Positions 60,550 to 64,000 of a stretch of DNA of 64,000 bases are shown piece after piece. Made by a program: the position numbers and the translations under genes. A model generated the notes under the pieces. It was not told the origin of the DNA and ran no database searches. It was given only the letters and a program-made list of their open reading frames with translations. The DNA comes from Sphingomonas sp. PP-F2F-A104-K0414 (GTDB lineage Bacteria > Pseudomonadota > Alphaproteobacteria > Sphingomonadales > Sphingomonadaceae): assembly GCF_004340945.1 (NCBI RefSeq), contig NZ_SLYD01000005.1, positions 124,001 through 188,000 of the forward strand. Reading direction: 5' to 3'. The number at the start of each line of letters is the position of its first letter. Position 1 is the stretch's first letter.

Positions 60550-62598
60550 TTAGGCACCCAGCCCTTCGAGCAGGCCCGGCGTCAGGACCTGCGGGAGGAC
60601 GGTCGGCTCGGCAGCGCCCGGTGCGTAGTACAGGTACAGCGGCACGCCGGCGCGGTTGTGGGCCTGGATGAAACGGCCCATTACCGGGTCGCCGTCGGTC
60701 CAGTCGCCGATCAACGCCGCGACCTTGTGCTGGGCGAACGCGTCACGCACGCCGGCCGTATCGATCGCAGCCTTCTCGTTGACCTTGCACGTCAGGCACC
60801 AGTCGGCGGTGAAATACACGAACACCGGGCGCTTTTCGGCCCGCAGCGATGCGAGCCGGGCCTCGGTGAACGGCTCGTCCCCTGCTGTGGCGACCTTCGC
60901 CGCCGCCGGTGGCGCGCGCGCGATCAGAACCGCGCTGCCGACGAACACCACCGCCAGCGCGACCTGTGCCGCCACGCCGAACGCCTTGCCCTTGCGCTGG
61001 CGGGTGCCACCGACCCAGAGCACCGCGCCGACCGCCAGCACCGCGACCAAGGCCAGCGTCAGCGTATCGACGCCAGTCTGTCGCCCGAGCACCCAGCCGA
61101 GCGCGATCGCGGTCAGGAACATCGGCACCGACAGGATATGGCGGAACGTTTCCATCCACACACCTGGCTTGGGCAGCCACCGCCGCCACGACGGAATGAA
61201 CCCGATCGCGAGGAACGGGAGCGAAAGCCCGATCCCGAGCCCGCCGAACACGGCGAGCGCCGCCGGCCACGGCAGCACCAGCGCCGCGCCGAGCGCCGCA
61301 CCCATGAACGGCCCGGTACACGGCGTCGCGATGAACGCCGCCAGCGCACCGGTCGCGAACGCCCCGCTCGCGCCACTCTCGCCGGCAAAGCGCGGCGTCG
61401 GCACTTCGAACAGCCCGGCGAGATTAAACGCGATCGCCGCGCTCAGCAGCAGCAGGACGACGATCGCCGCGGGATGCTGCAACTGGAATGCCCAGCCGAC
61501 CGCGGAGCCGCCCGCGCGGAGCGCCAGGATCGCGGCACCGAGCCCGAGGCAGACCAGCACGACGCCGGCGGTGTAGGCCAAGGCCTCGCCGCGCGCGTCC
61601 TTCTCGCTCGCACCGCCCCGCGCGAGGCTGAGTGCCTTGAGGCTGAGGATCGGGAACACGCACGGCATGATGTTCAGGATCAAGCCGCCCAGCACTGCGC
61701 CAGAGAACGCGATCAGCGCGGTCAGCCAGATGCTCGCACCGCTAGCGCTGGTCGAGCCGCTGCCGGCCGCATCGCCCACTACGCCGGGCGTCGCCTTGAC
61801 GCCCAGCCCCTGCCCTTCGCCGATCCGCAGCACGCCCTCGATCGGGCCGCCGGTCTTGGCATTGGCCGCGATCTTGGTGCTGATCGTCAGCCGGTCTCCG
61901 TCACGCGTAACCGTTTGCGCCGCGCCATTCTCGATCACGCCGGTGGTGACCGGGAAGAAATACGCCTTGTCGACCTTCGCGCCTGCGGGGAACGGGATGG
62001 CGATCCGCATGGTGCCGTTGTTCGCCGCATAGGTCGCACCGGCATCGAGTGGCTTCGGAATCGCCTGCCGCCAGCCAGCGAACGCGGCCGCCTGCGACGG
62101 CGCGCCATCACCGATCGTCAGGTCGAGCGACAGCGCCTTTTCCTCGGGCACGCAGATCGTCGCGGAGCAGACGAGATAGCTCGTCTTCAGGCGGATCGGA
62201 AATTTGGTCCCCGCCGTCAGCCCGGCCGGGACCTGGATGGTCACGAGCGGCGCATAGGGCGCCTCGTAGACATAGTTCATAAGGCCCGCGATCAGCAGCG
62301 TCGTCGGTACCGGCCATTCGGGCTCGCCCGCCTTCGCGCCCGTCGGCAGCGTCCAGTCGAACGTCGCCGGAAAACCCGCGTCGCCGGGGTTGCGCCAATA
62401 GCCGTGCCAGCCGGTTTCGGGCGTCGTTGCCAGCGCGATCGTCAGCGGTGCGCCGGCCTTGGGGTGATCGCTCTCGGCAACCAGCTTCATCATCAGATGC
62501 TGGCTCGAGCCGTTCAGCGATTCCGCAAACGTTGGCGCACTCGCCAGCCCGCAGACGGCCAGCAAGACCGTCATCAGGACGCAACGTAATCCGCGCAT
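60550..62598 (-). CDS. dsbD: Protein-disulfide reductase DsbD family
   Basis: 682 residues. A signal peptide (MRGLRCVLMTVLLAVCGLA) is followed by a DsbD-alpha-like domain with the CSATIC Cys pair. A central membrane domain of about eight helices carries NIMPCVFPILSLK and TPCTGPFMGAAL. The C-terminal thioredoxin domain has ADWCLTCK (CxxC at about 601/604). Passes electrons from cytoplasmic thioredoxin to the periplasm. The start at 62598 has AAGGA five bases upstream; ATGs at 62604 and 62619 are possible. The tail of the C-terminal domain looks complete. Confidence 0.93.
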   Translation of the reverse strand: MRGLRCVLMTVLLAVCGLASAPTFAESLNGSSQHLMMKLVAESDHPKAGAPLTIALATTPETGWHGYWRNPGDAGFPATFDWTLPTGAKAGEPEWPVPTTLLIAGLMNYVYEAPYAPLVTIQVPAGLTAGTKFPIRLKTSYLVCSATICVPEEKALSLDLTIGDGAPSQAAAFAGWRQAIPKPLDAGATYAANNGTMRIAIPFPAGAKVDKAYFFPVTTGVIENGAAQTVTRDGDRLTISTKIAANAKTGGPIEGVLRIGEGQGLGVKATPGVVGDAAGSGSTSASGASIWLTALIAFSGAVLGGLILNIMPCVFPILSLKALSLARGGASEKDARGEALAYTAGVVLVCLGLGAAILALRAGGSAVGWAFQLQHPAAIVVLLLLSAAIAFNLAGLFEVPTPRFAGESGASGAFATGALAAFIATPCTGPFMGAALGAALVLPWPAALAVFGGLGIGLSLPFLAIGFIPSWRRWLPKPGVWMETFRHILSVPMFLTAIALGWVLGRQTGVDTLTLALVAVLAVGAVLWVGGTRQRKGKAFGVAAQVALAVVFVGSAVLIARAPPAAAKVATAGDEPFTEARLASLRAEKRPVFVYFTADWCLTCKVNEKAAIDTAGVRDAFAQHKVAALIGDWTDGDPVMGRFIQAHNRAGVPLYLYYAPGAAEPTVLPQVLTPGLLEGLGA

Positions 62599-62706
62599 GG
62601 CCATCCTTGTTTCGTTCATCGCGCAAAGCCATAGCGGTGACCTTGTCGTATTGCACTTCAAAGCGACGACCGCGCTTTATGGTCGTCGCTGGCTAAAGGA
62701 CTGTTC

Positions 62707-64000
62707 GTGAAAGCACTTATCGCCGCGCTCCTGCTGACCTCGGCCGCATCGGTCTCCGCGCAGATGGCGCCTCCTGCGCCCGCCCCTGCCCCTGCGGCGA
62801 CGCCGACCACCCCGCCGAAACTGATCGTCGCGATCTCGGTCGACCAGTTCGCCGCCGACCTGTTCCAGCAATATCGCAATCACTATACCGGCGGCTTCAC
62901 ACGGCTACTGAACGGCGCGGTGTTTCCGAGCGGATATCAGAGCCATGCCGCGACCGAGACGTGCCCCGGCCATTCGACGATCCTGACCGGCATGCGGCCC
63001 GCGCATACCGGGATCATCGCCAACAACTGGGTCGACCAGCGCGCCGGACGGCCCGACAAGATCGTCTATTGCTCGGAGGACGAGCGCGTCACCGGCAGCA
63101 CGCACGACAGCTACACCGTGTCCGACATGCACCTGAAGGTGCCGACGCTCGGCGAGATGATGAAGGCGCGTGATCCACGCACCCGCTCCGTGTCGGTCGC
63201 GGGCAAGGATCGCGCGGCGGTGATGATGGGCGGCCACAAGGTCGACGAGCTCTGGTGGTGGGACGGCAAGACCTATGTCTCCTATGCCGGCCGCGCGGTG
63301 CCGCCGGCGGTGCAGCGTACGCGCGACGCGGTCGCCGCGCTGATCGCCAAGCCGCAGGCGGCGCTGCCGTTGCCGGGCTATTGCGCGGGCGTGAACCATC
63401 CGATCGTGATCGCGGGCAAGACGTACGGCCAGGGTCGCTTCGAGCGCGAGGCGGGGGATGCCAAGGGCTTCCGCGTGTCGCCCGCGTCCGACGCCGCGGT
63501 GTTCGCGATGGCGGCAGCGCTGGTGCAGGACATGAAGCTCGGCAAGGGGCCGCAGACCGACATCATCGATATCGGCGCGTCGGCGACCGATTATATCGGG
63601 CATACCTACGGTACGCAGGGCTCGGAGATGTGCATCCAGATGGCGCAGCTCGATAAGACGCTGGGCGATTTCTTCAACGTGATGGACGAAACCGGGGTCG
63701 ATTACGAAGTCGTGCTGACCGCGGATCACGGCGCGCACGACGCGACCGAGCGCCAGCAGCAGCGCGCGATGCCGATGGAGGCGCATATGGACGAGAATGT
63801 CCTCGCCAAGCAGGTCGGCACTGCGATTGCCAAGGACATGGGGCTGCCGAGAAGCGTGCTGCTCGGGACCGAGGGCGACGTCTATATCGACGACTCGCTG
63901 CCGGAAAAAACGCGGACGAAGGTGCTAGCCGAGGCGCTCCGCCGCTATCGCGCGCTGCCGCAGGTCGCGGGGGCGTATTCCGCCGCCGAGATCATGGCAA
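62707..64000 (+). CDS. PafA-like alkaline phosphatase (partial, C-terminus beyond right edge)
   Basis: 431 codons present. The GTG at 62707 has AAGGA six bases upstream and begins a signal peptide (KALIAALLLTSAASVSAQ). Type I phosphodiesterase/alkaline phosphatase fold: metal Asp in ISVDQF, nucleophile Thr85 in TETCPGHSTILTG, Asn106 in IANNW, and Lys167/Arg169 in GKDRAAVMM. The Thr-Asn spacing (21) and the KxR motif match the Elizabethkingia PafA phosphate monoesterase. Metal ligands continue in SATDYIGHTYG and LTADHGAHD. A periplasmic phosphatase often not repressed by phosphate. Divergent from dsbD. Confidence 0.9.
   Translation, partial: MKALIAALLLTSAASVSAQMAPPAPAPAPAATPTTPPKLIVAISVDQFAADLFQQYRNHYTGGFTRLLNGAVFPSGYQSHAATETCPGHSTILTGMRPAHTGIIANNWVDQRAGRPDKIVYCSEDERVTGSTHDSYTVSDMHLKVPTLGEMMKARDPRTRSVSVAGKDRAAVMMGGHKVDELWWWDGKTYVSYAGRAVPPAVQRTRDAVAALIAKPQAALPLPGYCAGVNHPIVIAGKTYGQGRFEREAGDAKGFRVSPASDAAVFAMAAALVQDMKLGKGPQTDIIDIGASATDYIGHTYGTQGSEMCIQMAQLDKTLGDFFNVMDETGVDYEVVLTADHGAHDATERQQQRAMPMEAHMDENVLAKQVGTAIAKDMGLPRSVLLGTEGDVYIDDSLPEKTRTKVLAEALRRYRALPQVAGAYSAAEIMA

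Noticed and set aside
60487..62589. 700-codon plus-strand ORF opposite dsbD
   Set aside because: Antisense to a protein with signal peptide, membrane domain and CxxC; the plus frame is Arg/Gln/Asp-rich and begins inside a class A repeat.

Overview
The window looks like chromosomal DNA from a Sphingomonas-type alphaproteobacterium (Sphingomonadales). The base composition is strongly GC-rich and many starts are GTG or TTG. Gene orders are typical of the group: nuoA-N followed by birA, coaX, rnj and a DUF1467 gene, and zapA, 6S RNA and the formyl-THF cyclo-ligase. Almost every base is coding and there is no sign of a phage, plasmid or insertion sequence. The species assignment is inference from gene content, not from a marker comparison.

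Layout. 1-4.2 kb: end of comEC (running off the left edge), divergent gltX, gltA and a small membrane protein. 4.2-10.5 kb: a leftward set of three genes (a membrane protein with a nucleotidyltransferase-like head, a DUF2336 protein, and a histidine-kinase-like protein without its phospho-accepting His), divergent from a large two-TM coiled-coil protein that recalls the polarity factor TipN. 10.6-11.4 kb: a short-chain dehydrogenase. 11.5-29.6 kb: a leftward run with the complete 14-subunit respiratory complex I operon (nuoA to nuoN), then birA, coaX, ribonuclease J and DUF1467. 30-39 kb: housekeeping genes (inositol monophosphatase, EF-P, M23 peptidase, L,D-transpeptidase, thiE, class I aldolase, pgk, MOSC protein, gap), with a MazF-type toxin-antitoxin pair and a TlpA-like thioredoxin inserted. 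39.2-41.2 kb: a coiled-coil ORF, zapA, 6S RNA, formyl-THF cyclo-ligase, DUF2842 and two identical tRNA-Asp genes. 41.2-52.8 kb: an AI-2E family permease, then acyl-CoA metabolism (CoA ligase, beta-lactamase-fold hydrolase, bifunctional FadB/J-type enzyme, amidase, two acyl-CoA dehydrogenases, thioesterase II). 52.8-64 kb: a secreted amidohydrolase, threonine dehydratase, Bpt aminoacyl transferase, the operon of circularly permuted ATP-grasp, alpha-E and transglutaminase-like genes, DsbD, and the start of a PafA-like alkaline phosphatase running off the right edge.

How the genes work together. Citrate synthase, complex I, pgk, gap and the aldolase cover central carbon and respiratory metabolism. 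The 42.7-52.8 kb block reads as one catabolic set: acyl activation, dehydrogenation, hydration and oxidation, thioester release. The intergenic gaps carry many paired inverted palindromes of several sequence classes (REP/BIME-like). They always sit outside genes, and one lies inside the nuo operon.

Most unusual parts: (1) the 4.2-10.5 kb locus, where two proteins keep an enzyme fold but appear to have lost key catalytic residues; (2) a transglutaminase-like protein with Pro at the catalytic Cys position; (3) an acyl-CoA dehydrogenase pair in which only one member keeps the C-terminal catalytic Glu; (4) the palindromic repeat families; (5) a His-rich loop in NuoL.
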